From Variovorax sp. J22G73 (GTDB taxonomy: Bacteria; Pseudomonadota; Gammaproteobacteria; Burkholderiales; Burkholderiaceae_C): 64,000 nucleotides of DNA. Below, in pieces: positions 1-9,179 of the stretch; within the stretch, counting starts at the first letter, position 1, and each line of letters begins with the position of its first letter. Under the pieces are notes generated by a model, which was not told the origin of the DNA, searched no databases, and was given only the letters and a program-made list of their open reading frames with translations. The position numbers were made by a program, and so were the translations under genes. The DNA lies in NCBI RefSeq assembly GCF_030317035.1, contig NZ_JASZYK010000005.1, positions 310,001-374,000 of the forward strand. The letters are read 5' to 3'.

Positions 1-233
1 TGAGCATTGCGCTCGACGGGTGCGAGACCCTGGCCGTGGAGCAGCTGGGCGACCGCGCTTTCTGCTACCTGCGCTCATCGCTGGGCGAGCTGGTGCTGCT
101 TACGCCGGGCACCCAGACAGACGTACCGCGCCAGCTGACGCTGTCCATTGCGCCGGAAGCCCTGCATTTCTTCGACGGCAACGAGCAGGCGCTCGTGGCC
201 GAGGACATTCCGGAAACGGCGGCCATGTCCTAG
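1..233 (+). CDS. ABC transporter ATP-binding protein, C-terminal fragment (TOBE domain)
   Basis: An open frame enters from the left edge (codons in phase from base 3) and stops at TAG 231-233, giving about 76 residues. The text around LTLSIAPEALHFFD is typical of the C-terminal TOBE domain of CUT1/MalK-UgpC or Fe/polyamine-type import ATPases, which binds regulators or helps set substrate specificity. The nucleotide-binding domain lies outside the window, so the substrate cannot be named. It is read rightwards and faces the leftward operon that ends at 325. The start is unseen. Confidence 0.7.
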   Translation, partial: SIALDGCETLAVEQLGDRAFCYLRSSLGELVLLTPGTQTDVPRQLTLSIAPEALHFFDGNEQALVAEDIPETAAMS

Positions 234-324
234 AAAACGGCTCCCCGACGATTCCCGCCGCCACGGCGAACTGGCAAGTGCCGGCGTAGCCGACCGACCC
301 GCACTGCCATGCGGAGGGCGCGGG

Positions 325-675
325 TCAAGCCGGGTCGGCCATCTCGTCCAACCTGCGCCGGATGAACGGGTCGTTGAAGAAGGTGCCCATCGGCACGAGC
401 GCGACACCGCACAGGCGCAGCGTCCAGCGCCAGCCCCACCCTTCCGCCAGCGCGACCCGCACCGAAAGCCACAGGTAGCACAGGAACACCAGCCCGTGCA
501 CCGGCCCCGCGGCAGACACCAGCCCCGGGGCACCGGCCAGGTGCTTCATGGGCACGGCAACACCGAGCAGGAAGAGCAGCGTGATCCCTTCGGCCAGGCC
601 CAGGCCACGCAGCACCTTCAGCCAACGGACACGGCCGGCCCGGTCTTCGCGCACCACGCCGTCACCATGCGTCAT
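325..675 (-). CDS. DUF3817 family small integral membrane protein
   Basis: A 116-residue protein. After a short basic cytoplasmic N-terminus there are three hydrophobic stretches (about residues 20-40, 50-70 and 80-98), with the GLAEGITLLFLL and AGPVHGLVFLCYL segments typical of DUF3817. The family has no established biochemical role. I place the start at ATG 675 because its ATGA overlaps the creatininase stop by 4 bases, implying translational coupling; an in-frame GTG at 687 is an alternative. It is the last gene of the Bug/creatininase operon. Confidence 0.75.
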   Translation of the reverse strand: MTHGDGVVREDRAGRVRWLKVLRGLGLAEGITLLFLLGVAVPMKHLAGAPGLVSAAGPVHGLVFLCYLWLSVRVALAEGWGWRWTLRLCGVALVPMGTFFNDPFIRRRLDEMADPA

Positions 676-1469
676 TCGGGCGCCCACAGCCGCTCATCGC
701 CAAGATGCACGGCCAGCGCGTCGGCCGCGGCCTCGAGCAGCAGCGCGCCCTTGCGCGCCGACGCCAGGTGCGGCGTGCCGACGACGCCCGACGCCGACCA
801 GTGCGCCATGTTGCGCCAGCGGTGCATGCCGCCGGCCTGCAGGAAACCGGTGGGCGGTGCGTCGACGCTGCAGGCCGCGGCCGCATCGACGAGCTCGGGG
901 CGCAGGTGCATCACCATCGAGGTCTCGGCCTCGCAGGCGTGCAGCAGGTTGGGCTGCCCCTCGAGAATGCGCGAAAACGCGGGCGCGGCCACCATCCAGT
1001 AGGTGGCCGTTGCGAGCGGCATCGCCAGCTCGACGCCCAGCAGGTCGACGATCACCGTCAGCGCCGCCATGTTGCCGCCGTGGCCGTTCAGCAGCAGCAC
1101 GCGCCGGTAGCCCTGGCGCTGCAACGACCGCACCACGCAACGCACGAAGGCCAGCAGCGTGGAAAAGTCGAGCGTGAGGCTGCCGGGGTTGTGCATGTGG
1201 TGCTCGGCCAGCGACACCCAGAGCGTGGGCAGCACCAGCACCGGGGCATCGGCGCGCTCGGCGGCGCGGCGCGCAACCTCCGTCACCAGCAGGCTGTCGA
1301 CCTCCACCGGCAGGTGCGGGCCATGCTGCTCGGTGGAGCCGATGGGCAGGACCGCCACGGTGTGCGCCAGGGCCGCGCGATCGAACTCGGTGCTCTTCAG
1401 CCGTTCCCAGCGGGTCTGGCGAGCCTGGCCTGGCGCGGCCTCCACTGAGGTGTCCACTGCGGCACTCAT
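672..1469 (-). CDS. Creatininase-family amidohydrolase
   Basis: A 265-residue protein of the creatininase fold, a metal-dependent hydrolase of cyclic or linear amides. Diagnostic pieces are VLPIGSTEQHGPHLPVEVD (metal ligands His and Asp) near residue 40 and LLLNGHGGN near residue 125; the acidic metal-binding residue near the C-terminal third (EAETSMVMH) also appears conserved. Length is normal for the family. Family members act on creatinine, formamidopyrimidines, guanidine-like compounds or the mycofactocin precursor, and sequence alone does not choose. It overlaps the upstream Bug gene by 4 bases (ATGA), so a small-molecule substrate captured by that binding protein is plausible but unproven. 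Confidence 0.85.
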   Translation of the reverse strand: MSAAVDTSVEAAPGQARQTRWERLKSTEFDRAALAHTVAVLPIGSTEQHGPHLPVEVDSLLVTEVARRAAERADAPVLVLPTLWVSLAEHHMHNPGSLTLDFSTLLAFVRCVVRSLQRQGYRRVLLLNGHGGNMAALTVIVDLLGVELAMPLATATYWMVAAPAFSRILEGQPNLLHACEAETSMVMHLRPELVDAAAACSVDAPPTGFLQAGGMHRWRNMAHWSASGVVGTPHLASARKGALLLEAAADALAVHLGDERLWAPE

Positions 1470-2467
1470 TGCGGCTTGTAGTTCACGGCCGTCATCAAGC
1501 TGCGCACCGTGCCTTGCGAGGCCGTGAAGGTGCGTTCCAGGTCGGCTGGCGTGCCCACCTGCGGCTGCAGCGCATAAGACAGCATGCGCCGCGACACGTC
1601 GGGCATGGCCACCACCTTCTGCACCGCGGCGTGGATGCGCGCCACCTCATCTGCGGCCATGCCGTGCGGCGCATACACCGCCAGGAAGTCGGAAGCCGCG
1701 AGCTCAGGCATGCCCGCGTCGGCGAACGAGGGCACGTCGGGCAGCAGCGCGGTCTTGCGCGTCACGGCCAGCAGCTGCAACGACGCGCGGTACTGCAGCA
1801 CGTCGCTCACCGGCACGACCGCGGCGGCCACCTGCCCGCCCAGCAGGTCCTGCACTGCCGGGCCGCTGCCCTTGTAGGCGATGGGCTGCAGGTCGGTGCC
1901 GGTCAGTTGCGCGAGCCGGCCCACCAGGAACTCGGGCGCGCTGCCCGGCGCCGGCACCGCGATGTTGCGCTCCCTGGGGTTGGCGGCGAAGTACGCGGCC
2001 AGCTGTTTCACGTCGTGCGCGCCGGTCTTCGCATGCGCGGCCAACACCAGCTCAAAGGTGGCGAAGGGGCTCACCGGTTGCAGGTCGGCCCGTGTGTCGA
2101 AGCCCGGCGCCTTGAGCACCAGCGGCACGGTGACGACCGTGTGCCCGTTGGTGAAGAACAGCACCGAGCCGTTGGGCGAAGCCGCCTTCACGTAGCGCGC
2201 GGCAATCTGCCCGCCCGCGCCCGCGCGGTTCTCCACGATCACCGGCTGACCCAGCAAGGCGGGCAGCTTCTCCGCGAGGATGCGCGCGCCGATGTCGGCG
2301 GACCCACCAGCCGGGTAGCCCACCACCAGCGTGATGGGCCCCTTGTAGGGTTCGGCGGCCGCCGAGCCCGCGAGCAGCCCCAGCAGGCACACGGCAGCCA
2401 GCCGGCGCCACCAACCCCATGCACGCCATGCACACCACACACGCAACCCACCCGATGCAACCGTCAT
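1466..2467 (-). CDS. Bug-family (TTT) periplasmic solute-binding protein 1
   Basis: A 333-residue exported binding protein of the Bordetella uptake gene family, which delivers carboxylates and related solutes to TctAB permeases. It has a long basic, hydrophobic signal sequence ending near GSAAAEPYK, then ITLVVGYPAGGSADIGAR (the family start) and VIVENRAGAGGQ, the ligand-loop motif. ATG 2467 is chosen over an upstream ATG at 2497 because AGGAG lies 7 bases before it. No TctA/TctB permease is nearby, so it is an orphan. It is the first gene of an operon with the creatininase and DUF3817 genes, and the direct-repeat operator at 2539-2570 lies 72 bases upstream. Confidence 0.85.
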   Translation of the reverse strand: MTVASGGLRVWCAWRAWGWWRRLAAVCLLGLLAGSAAAEPYKGPITLVVGYPAGGSADIGARILAEKLPALLGQPVIVENRAGAGGQIAARYVKAASPNGSVLFFTNGHTVVTVPLVLKAPGFDTRADLQPVSPFATFELVLAAHAKTGAHDVKQLAAYFAANPRERNIAVPAPGSAPEFLVGRLAQLTGTDLQPIAYKGSGPAVQDLLGGQVAAAVVPVSDVLQYRASLQLLAVTRKTALLPDVPSFADAGMPELAASDFLAVYAPHGMAADEVARIHAAVQKVVAMPDVSRRMLSYALQPQVGTPADLERTFTASQGTVRSLMTAVNYKPQ

Positions 2468-2538
2468 GAAGACACTCCTCGGCGCACCGTGCGCCATGTG
2501 CTTCGAAGCGTAGGAGTTGCCTGCACACGGCCCGCCGC

Positions 2539-2570
2539 GTTCCGGCAGGCGCCGACGGTTGCCGGCAGCG
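2539..2570 (-). promoter_or_regulatory. Candidate AraC-type operator (direct repeat) upstream of Bug 1
   Basis: Two imperfect 10-base direct repeats, GTTCCGGCAG (2539-2548) and TTGCCGGCAG (2559-2568), are spaced 20 bases start to start, two helical turns. With the GCGCC-containing spacer and trailing CG, the 32-base block matches the block at 4771-4802 with five mismatches. It lies 72 bases upstream of the Bug ATG. AraC proteins typically bind two direct half-sites about two turns apart, so this is a plausible site for the AraC protein encoded at 3709-4668. Binding itself is inference. Confidence 0.6.
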
Positions 2571-2584
2571 ATTTCAGGTGCGCG

Positions 2585-3283
2585 TCAGCATGCCCAGCCC
2601 TGGCGAAGCGCGATGCGCTGTGCCGCCGCCATGCGGGCCTCGGTCGACTTCGCCACCTTCATGCGCACGCGCTGCACCAGCTCGGCGGGTGCGGTGGCCG
2701 GCGAACCCGTGTCGAAGGGCGGCTGCGGCGCGTACTCCATGCCCAGCTGCATGGCCTGCGCGTGGGCATCGCCGTGCAACGCGGCGGCCACGGTGAGCGC
2801 GAAGTCCAGCCCGGCCGTGACGCCGCCGCCGGTGATGCGGTTGCGGTCGACCACCACGCGCCGGTGCACGGGCTCGGCTCCGAAGTACGGCAGCACCTCC
2901 ATGGCCGTCCAGTGCGTGGCCGCCTTGTAGCCGCGCAGCAGGCCGGCCGCCCCGAGCACCAGCGCGCCGGTGCACACCGAGGTGATCCAGCGCGCATGCG
3001 GCGCGCGCTGAACGAGAAAGTCGATCGTTTCCTCGTCTTCCATCAACGGATTGACGCCGGGCCCGCCACCGATGAAGAGCAGGTCGAGCGCGGGCGCGTC
3101 TTTCATGCGCAGCGTGGGCAGCTCGCGCATGCCGATGTCGGTGACCACCGGTTCCAGCGTCTTCGCGAGCACATGCACCTGCGAACCGGGCAGCCGGGCG
3201 AACACGTCGAGCGGGCCGGCGAAGTCGAGGCTGGTCATGCCGGGAAAGACCAGCATGCCGATCTGGAAAGGCGCGGTGCTCAT
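2585..3283 (-). CDS. DJ-1/PfpI family protein, isonitrile hydratase-like
   Basis: A 232-residue class I glutamine-amidotransferase-like (DJ-1/PfpI) protein. The nucleophile elbow is SVCTGALVLG with Cys104, and Asp20 lies in MTSLDFAGPLDVF. The Asp-Cys spacing of 84 equals that of isonitrile hydratase InhA (Asp17/Cys101), which hydrates isonitriles to N-formamides. An AraC-type HTH is absent, so this is not a GATase1-AraC regulator. The start is ATG 3283, overlapping the RidA stop by 4 bases (ATGA). In an operon with RidA and an AraC regulator, an enzyme acting on a reactive nitrogen compound is plausible. A generic DJ-1-like hydrolase or chaperone role remains possible. Confidence 0.75.
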   Translation of the reverse strand: MSTAPFQIGMLVFPGMTSLDFAGPLDVFARLPGSQVHVLAKTLEPVVTDIGMRELPTLRMKDAPALDLLFIGGGPGVNPLMEDEETIDFLVQRAPHARWITSVCTGALVLGAAGLLRGYKAATHWTAMEVLPYFGAEPVHRRVVVDRNRITGGGVTAGLDFALTVAAALHGDAHAQAMQLGMEYAPQPPFDTGSPATAPAELVQRVRMKVAKSTEARMAAAQRIALRQGWAC

Positions 3284-3690
3284 TGCACGGCCTCCACCGC
3301 TGGCGCCGTGGCCACCGCGGTGCATTCGATCTCCACCAGCATGCGCGGGTCGGGCAGCGACAGCACCACGCTGGTGGTCCGCGCGGGGTATGGCCCCGGG
3401 CCGAAGACTTCGGCGTAGCGCGCGTTCATGGCAGCCACGTCGTCGGCTCGCACGAGCAGCACGTTCACCTTCAGCACCGCGCCCAGCGTGCTGCCGCCCG
3501 CACGCAGCAGTTGCGCCAGCGCCGCCATGGCCTGGTCGAACTGGGCGACGAAGTCGCCCTCGTCGATGCGGCCGTCGTCGTGGTAGCCGGGCGTGCCCGA
3601 GACGAACAACAGGTCGCCGAGGCGCGTGGCGCCCGACAGCGGCGGCGTCTTGAAACGCCCGGGCGAGGGAATGTGCGTGATTGCGTGCAT
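3280..3690 (-). CDS. RidA family (YjgF/YER057c/UK114) deaminase-like protein
   Basis: A 136-residue protein with the family pattern: LLFVSGTPGYHDDG near residue 28, AQFDQAMAALAQLL, then the C-terminal signature PARTTSVVLSLPDPRMLVEIECTA containing the conserved Arg that binds carboxylates in RidA-type imine hydrolases. RidA proteins hydrolyse reactive enamine/imine intermediates; relatives in catabolic operons act on pathway-specific aminoacrylates. It lies 18 bases after the AraC gene and overlaps the DJ-1-family gene by 4 bases, so the three are almost certainly co-transcribed. No clear ribosome-binding site precedes ATG 3690, consistent with coupling to the upstream gene. Confidence 0.85.
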   Translation of the reverse strand: MHAITHIPSPGRFKTPPLSGATRLGDLLFVSGTPGYHDDGRIDEGDFVAQFDQAMAALAQLLRAGGSTLGAVLKVNVLLVRADDVAAMNARYAEVFGPGPYPARTTSVVLSLPDPRMLVEIECTAVATAPAVEAVQ

Positions 3691-3708
3691 GGCAAGGTTT
3701 TCGGAGGG

Positions 3709-4668
3709 TCAGGAATCGCAGGGGTGGGCTCGCACCGTGCGTGCAGGCGCCTCGCCGTACTGGCGGCGGTACAGCACCGCGAAGTGCCCGGCGTGCGGGA
3801 AGCCCCAGCGTGCGGCCACGTCGCCCACGCTCCCGTGGCCACGCTGCAGGTCGGCGCGTGCCGCGGCCAGCCGCGCCGCGCGCACGTAGGCCGCGGGCGT
3901 GGTCTGCAAGAAGCGCCGAAAGCCGTCGAACAGCGCACGCGTGCTCACGCCGGCGTGGGCGGCGATGTCCGCGGTGGCCGGCGCCAGATGCAGGTTCGCG
4001 TGAATGAATTCCTCGGCGCGCCGCACATGGCGCGGCGCGATGGCGGGCTGCGGGCGCAACAGCGCCTCGCTGTGGTTGTGCGGCTGCGCGAGCAGCAGCG
4101 TGGACAGCACCATGCCTTCGAGCGCCGACATCGCCGGCGCCGGAAAATCCGCCAGCGCGCTGGCTTCCACCGCCGCCAGCGCCGCGGCCACCGGCTCCCA
4201 TGCCGCCCACGCCGGCGAACCGCGCGCCATGCCGCGCGCGAACGACAGCGGCGTGGCCGGCCGGTAGCCCAGGTCTTCTTCCAGCCGGGCGTTCACGCGC
4301 TCCATGGCCACGCGCAGCACCAGCATGTCGGCCTCGCGCCCGTAGACCACCTGCGCCACGCTGCGGGCATCGATGAGGGCGTAGTGGGCCGCGTCCATGG
4401 GCGTGCTCGCGTCGTCGAAGCTCGCCAGGCCGAAGCCCGCGCGCGGCATCTGCACCAGCAGCACGTTGGCGCGCTCCTCGGGCCGCACCACGGCCTGCGC
4501 CCCGTAGCACAGGGAACTGACCGACATGGCCGGGGTGATCGATCGGATCGAGAAACGCAGCCGAAGCGACTGCCCGTGCTGAACGCTGACCCGGTGGCGA
4601 GACCACTCGCTGTTCAGTATCCGGTTGCCCTCGGGCAAGGAGTCGCTTCGGTAGCTTCTGCTTTGCAT
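3709..4668 (-). CDS. AraC family transcriptional regulator
   Basis: A 319-residue regulator with an N-terminal sensory region (residues 1-200) and a C-terminal AraC/XylS double HTH. The C-terminal HTH carries GSVGDVAARWGFPHAGHFAVLYRRQYGEAP, the usual family signature. ATG 4668 has GGAGAG four bases upstream; the frame stays open to a TTG at 4692, but with weaker context. It is the first gene of the AraC-RidA-isonitrile-hydratase-like operon. A direct repeat at 4771-4802, 103 bases upstream, recurs in front of the Bug 1 operon. That suggests one regulator serving both operons, with autoregulation. Confidence 0.85.
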   Translation of the reverse strand: MQSRSYRSDSLPEGNRILNSEWSRHRVSVQHGQSLRLRFSIRSITPAMSVSSLCYGAQAVVRPEERANVLLVQMPRAGFGLASFDDASTPMDAAHYALIDARSVAQVVYGREADMLVLRVAMERVNARLEEDLGYRPATPLSFARGMARGSPAWAAWEPVAAALAAVEASALADFPAPAMSALEGMVLSTLLLAQPHNHSEALLRPQPAIAPRHVRRAEEFIHANLHLAPATADIAAHAGVSTRALFDGFRRFLQTTPAAYVRAARLAAARADLQRGHGSVGDVAARWGFPHAGHFAVLYRRQYGEAPARTVRAHPCDS

Positions 4669-4770
4669 GGTCTCTCCGTGTGAAGACAACAATCCGCTGG
4701 ATCACCGCTTGCACCACGCAGAGGTTCACAGCCTGTGGAGGCTAGGGCATGCGGCGCGGGGCGATGCCGG

Positions 4771-4802
4771 ATTCCGGCAGGCGCCTACAGATTCCGGCAG
4801 CG
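4771..4802 (-). promoter_or_regulatory. Candidate AraC operator (perfect 10-base direct repeat)
   Basis: ATTCCGGCAG occurs twice, at 4771-4780 and 4791-4800, exactly 20 bases apart start to start, with a GCGCCTACAG spacer. It lies between the ICL-like gene and the AraC gene, 103 bases upstream of the AraC start. The related block at 2539-2570 has the same orientation relative to its downstream gene. The rest of the 4669-4934 interval shows no gene. Confidence 0.6.
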
Positions 4803-4934
4803 CAACTGCCGAGCGGGCATTGCTGATCTTCTGCGAACAACCACGATCCGTCGAGCCCGAGCCCCTCGTCGACCAAGAGCTAAGCCACCTGAAGGCCCCA
4901 CCCCTTCCACCCTTGCGCTCCCGCGCTGCGTCGC

Positions 4935-5834
4935 CTACACGTACAGCCGCTCCAACGCATCCCACTCCGGCTTGCCGACCAACCGCTGCCGCTCCTCGAA
5001 AGTAGCGACAAGCCCGCCTTCTTCCGTCAGCTGCCGCGAATCCCGCAGCACGCCCAGCGCCTTCTGCATGCCCACCACCGCGCCCTGCAGCGCGGCATTG
5101 GCGTACAGCACGAAGCCATAGCCGAGCTGCCCCAGTTCATCCGCGCCGAAGGTCGGCGTCTTGCCGCCGATGACCATGTTCATGAGCTGCGGCTTGTCCA
5201 GGCGCCGGGGCATCGCGCGCACTTCCTCGGCCAGCGTCACGGCCTCGACGAACAGGATGTCGGCGCCCGCCTCGCTGAAGCGCTGCGCGCGCTCGATGGC
5301 CGCCTCGAAGCCGTGCACGGCCGCGGCGTCGGTGCGCGCCATCACGAGCAGGCCGCTGTCGTGCCGCGCATCGACGGCGGCCTTGATCTTGCCGAGCATC
5401 TCGTCGGTGTCGATCACGGCCTTGCCCGAGAAATGGCCGCAGCGCTTGGGGCTGACCTGGTCCTCGAGCTGGATGCAGTCCGCGCCCGCGCGCTCCAGCA
5501 CGCGCACCGCGTGCCGCACGTTCAGCGCGTTGCCGAAGCCGGTGTCGGCATCGACCAGCAGCGGCAGGTTCGCCGCGTCGCGGATGCGCGCCGTGTGCTC
5601 GGCGATTTCATGCAACCCCATGAAGGCCTGGTCGGGCAGGCCGAGGTACATGTTGGTCACGCCGGCGCCGGTGACGTAGATCGCCTCGAAGCCCAGGTCT
5701 TCGATGATGCGCGCCGACATCGCGTTGAAGGCGCCGGGCACCAGCACGCCGCGGCGCGCGTCGGCCAGGCGGCGCAGGGCCTGCTTCGGGTTGGCGTCGG
5801 GCTTGGGGGGCGTGTTGAGTTTGGTGTCGTTCAT
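4935..5834 (-). CDS. Isocitrate lyase/PEP mutase superfamily lyase (PrpB-like)
   Basis: A 299-residue (beta/alpha)8 enzyme of the ICL/PEPM superfamily. It shows LVPGAFNAMSARIIEDLGF near residue 32, LLVDADTGFGNALN with the metal-binding Asp residues, the catalytic loop SPKRCGHFSGKAV (KRCGH, as in 2-methylisocitrate lyase), VMARTDA and NMVIGGKTP. Superfamily members cleave or form C-C or P-C bonds in alpha-oxycarboxylates. The PrpR-type activator beside it and the KRCGH loop favour a methylisocitrate-lyase-like reaction, but NMVIGGKTP differs from canonical PrpB, so an oxaloacetate- or malate-type substrate is equally possible. It lies 7 bases after the Bug 2 gene and shares its sigma-54 promoter. 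Confidence 0.8.
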   Translation of the reverse strand: MNDTKLNTPPKPDANPKQALRRLADARRGVLVPGAFNAMSARIIEDLGFEAIYVTGAGVTNMYLGLPDQAFMGLHEIAEHTARIRDAANLPLLVDADTGFGNALNVRHAVRVLERAGADCIQLEDQVSPKRCGHFSGKAVIDTDEMLGKIKAAVDARHDSGLLVMARTDAAAVHGFEAAIERAQRFSEAGADILFVEAVTLAEEVRAMPRRLDKPQLMNMVIGGKTPTFGADELGQLGYGFVLYANAALQGAVVGMQKALGVLRDSRQLTEEGGLVATFEERQRLVGKPEWDALERLYV

Positions 5835-5841
5835 TCGGTGC

Positions 5842-6819
5842 TCAGTCTTCCTTCATGCCCGTGGCCTTCACCACGCCGCCCAGGCGCGTGCGCTCCTCGT
5901 CGACGAACTTGGTGAAGCTCGCGCGCGTGCCGCCGATGGGCTCGATGCCCATGTCCTTCAGGCGCTTGGCGGTCTCGGGCGACTTCATGGCCGTGTCGAT
6001 GGCCGCGGCCATCTTGTCGAGGATGGCATCCGGCGTGCCGCGCGGCGCGTGCACGCCGGCCCAGTGCGCGATGCGAATTTCGGGGAAGCCCTCTTCCGCG
6101 GCCGTCGGCAGCTCCGGGTAGGCCGAGATGCGCTGCGACCAGGTGCCGGCCAGCGCCTTCAGCTTGCCGCTCTTCAAATAAGGAAGCACGACGATGCTGG
6201 CTTCCGACGTGGCCTCGACCTGGTTGCCGAGCACCGCGGTGATCGACTCCGAGCCGCTCTTGTAGGGCACCACGTCGAGCTTGCCGCCGTACTTGGTTTC
6301 CAGCAGGCCTTCGACGAAATGCGGCGTGCTGCCGGTGCCGGCCGTGGCCCAGTGGAAGCCGCTGCCCGACTTTTTCGACGCGGCGATGAACTCTTTCAGG
6401 TCCTTGTACGGCGCGTTGGCGGGCACCACCACCACCGAGGGCGCCAGCGCGATCATCGCCACCGGCACCAGCGCGTCGTCCTTGTAGGGCATGTTCTTCT
6501 TGATCATGCTGTTCGACACCACGCCGGCCGCGCTCACCAGGAAGGTGTAGCCGTCGGGCGCGCTCTTGGCGACCACGTCCGCGCCCAGGATCGCGCCCGC
6601 GCCGGGCTTGTTGTCGATCACCACGGGCTGGCCGAGCTGCCGGGACGCACCCTCGGCCGCGGCGCGTGCCATCAGGTCGTTGGCGCCGCCGGCGGAAAAC
6701 GGCACGACGAGCCGGATCGGCTTGGTGGGCCAGCCTTGCGCCAGCGCGCCCGCGGGCAGCGCGAAAGCCAACGCGGCCACGGTGGCGCAGGTCAGGGTGG
6801 AAAGACGGCGGAAGTTCAT
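5842..6819 (-). CDS. Bug-family (TTT) periplasmic solute-binding protein 2
   Basis: A 325-residue exported binding protein. The signal peptide MNFRRLSTLTCATVAALAFA is cleaved near ALAQG; mature motifs are IRLVVPFSAGGANDLMAR and VVIDNKPGAGA. ATG 6819 is supported by AAGGAG seven bases upstream; the frame runs further upstream without a start that fits the promoter at 6880-6894. It is the first gene of the sigma-54-dependent operon with the ICL/PEPM enzyme, so the bound ligand is likely the carboxylate that enzyme acts on, or its precursor. No permease genes accompany it. Confidence 0.85.
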   Translation of the reverse strand: MNFRRLSTLTCATVAALAFALPAGALAQGWPTKPIRLVVPFSAGGANDLMARAAAEGASRQLGQPVVIDNKPGAGAILGADVVAKSAPDGYTFLVSAAGVVSNSMIKKNMPYKDDALVPVAMIALAPSVVVVPANAPYKDLKEFIAASKKSGSGFHWATAGTGSTPHFVEGLLETKYGGKLDVVPYKSGSESITAVLGNQVEATSEASIVVLPYLKSGKLKALAGTWSQRISAYPELPTAAEEGFPEIRIAHWAGVHAPRGTPDAILDKMAAAIDTAMKSPETAKRLKDMGIEPIGGTRASFTKFVDEERTRLGGVVKATGMKED

Positions 6820-6879
6820 CTGTTGGCTCCTTTGTTTGTGGAAAGTCATGGCCTGCGGGCAGGTCACCGTCGTGAATTC

Positions 6880-6894
6880 GCAAACGCTGTGCCA
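6880..6894 (-). promoter_or_regulatory. Sigma-54 (RpoN) promoter for the Bug 2-ICL operon
   Basis: Read on the minus strand, 6894 to 6880 is TGGCAC-AGCGT-TTGC, an exact match to the -24/-12 consensus TGGCAC-N5-TTGC. The -12 GC would put the transcript start near 6868, about 50 bases before ATG 6819 and its AAGGAG site. A sigma-54-dependent activator is encoded divergently at 7034, which fits perfectly. Confidence 0.85.
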
Positions 6895-7002
6895 CGTGGG
6901 AAGTGCGGACGGATTAGTCGCATAAGTCGTTGAATTCAAAGGAGTCACCGGCGTCAGGCAGCGCGTTTTCGAGGGCATTTTCAAGGCATCCATTTCATTT
7001 TT

Positions 7003-7018
7003 GTTTCATTCTTGAAAC
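7003..7018. promoter_or_regulatory. Candidate activator site: GTTTCA-N4-TGAAAC inverted repeat
   Basis: A perfect 6-base inverted repeat with a 4-base spacer lies 16 bases before the regulator start and about 110 bases upstream of the -24 element of the divergent sigma-54 promoter. That is the right distance for an enhancer site. A TTTCAT half-site also occurs just upstream (about 6993), and TTGAATTCAA (6930-6939) is another perfect palindrome in the same interval. Likely an enhancer and autoregulatory site, but this is inferred from position only. Confidence 0.5.
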
Positions 7019-7033
7019 CATAAAATCCGCGAA

Positions 7034-8992
<1,959 letters not shown>

Positions 8993-9061
8993 AAGCAGGC
9001 TCCGGCCCCTCATCCCCCATCAGCAATATGCCAAAGACCGCGACATCGACTGTTTGAGGGA

Positions 9062-9090
9062 TTGAAGCGCGCCGGTGTCCCGGCAATAGT
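9062..9090 (+). promoter_or_regulatory. Candidate sigma-70 promoter for the CHAT cassette
   Basis: TTGAAG (9062-9067) and AATAGT (9085-9090) are separated by exactly 17 bases and lie 90 bases upstream of the first CHAT gene. Both hexamers are imperfect. It is the best match I see between the prpR-type stop at 8992 and ATG 9180; no operator-like palindrome stands out. Confidence 0.35.
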
Positions 9091-9179
9091 GCGGTCTTCG
9101 TGATTCGAGCATCCGGCATCGATGCCGCGGGCGCACCGGCACGCCAGCGCCTGCATTCCTTGCCATCCGGGGGTTGGCA

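Noticed and set aside
2585-4729. A single 714-residue protein spanning the DJ-1-family gene and beyond
   Set aside because: Only the last 232 residues have family character. The rest is out-of-frame text of RidA and AraC. ATG 3283 with an ATGA overlap is a better start.
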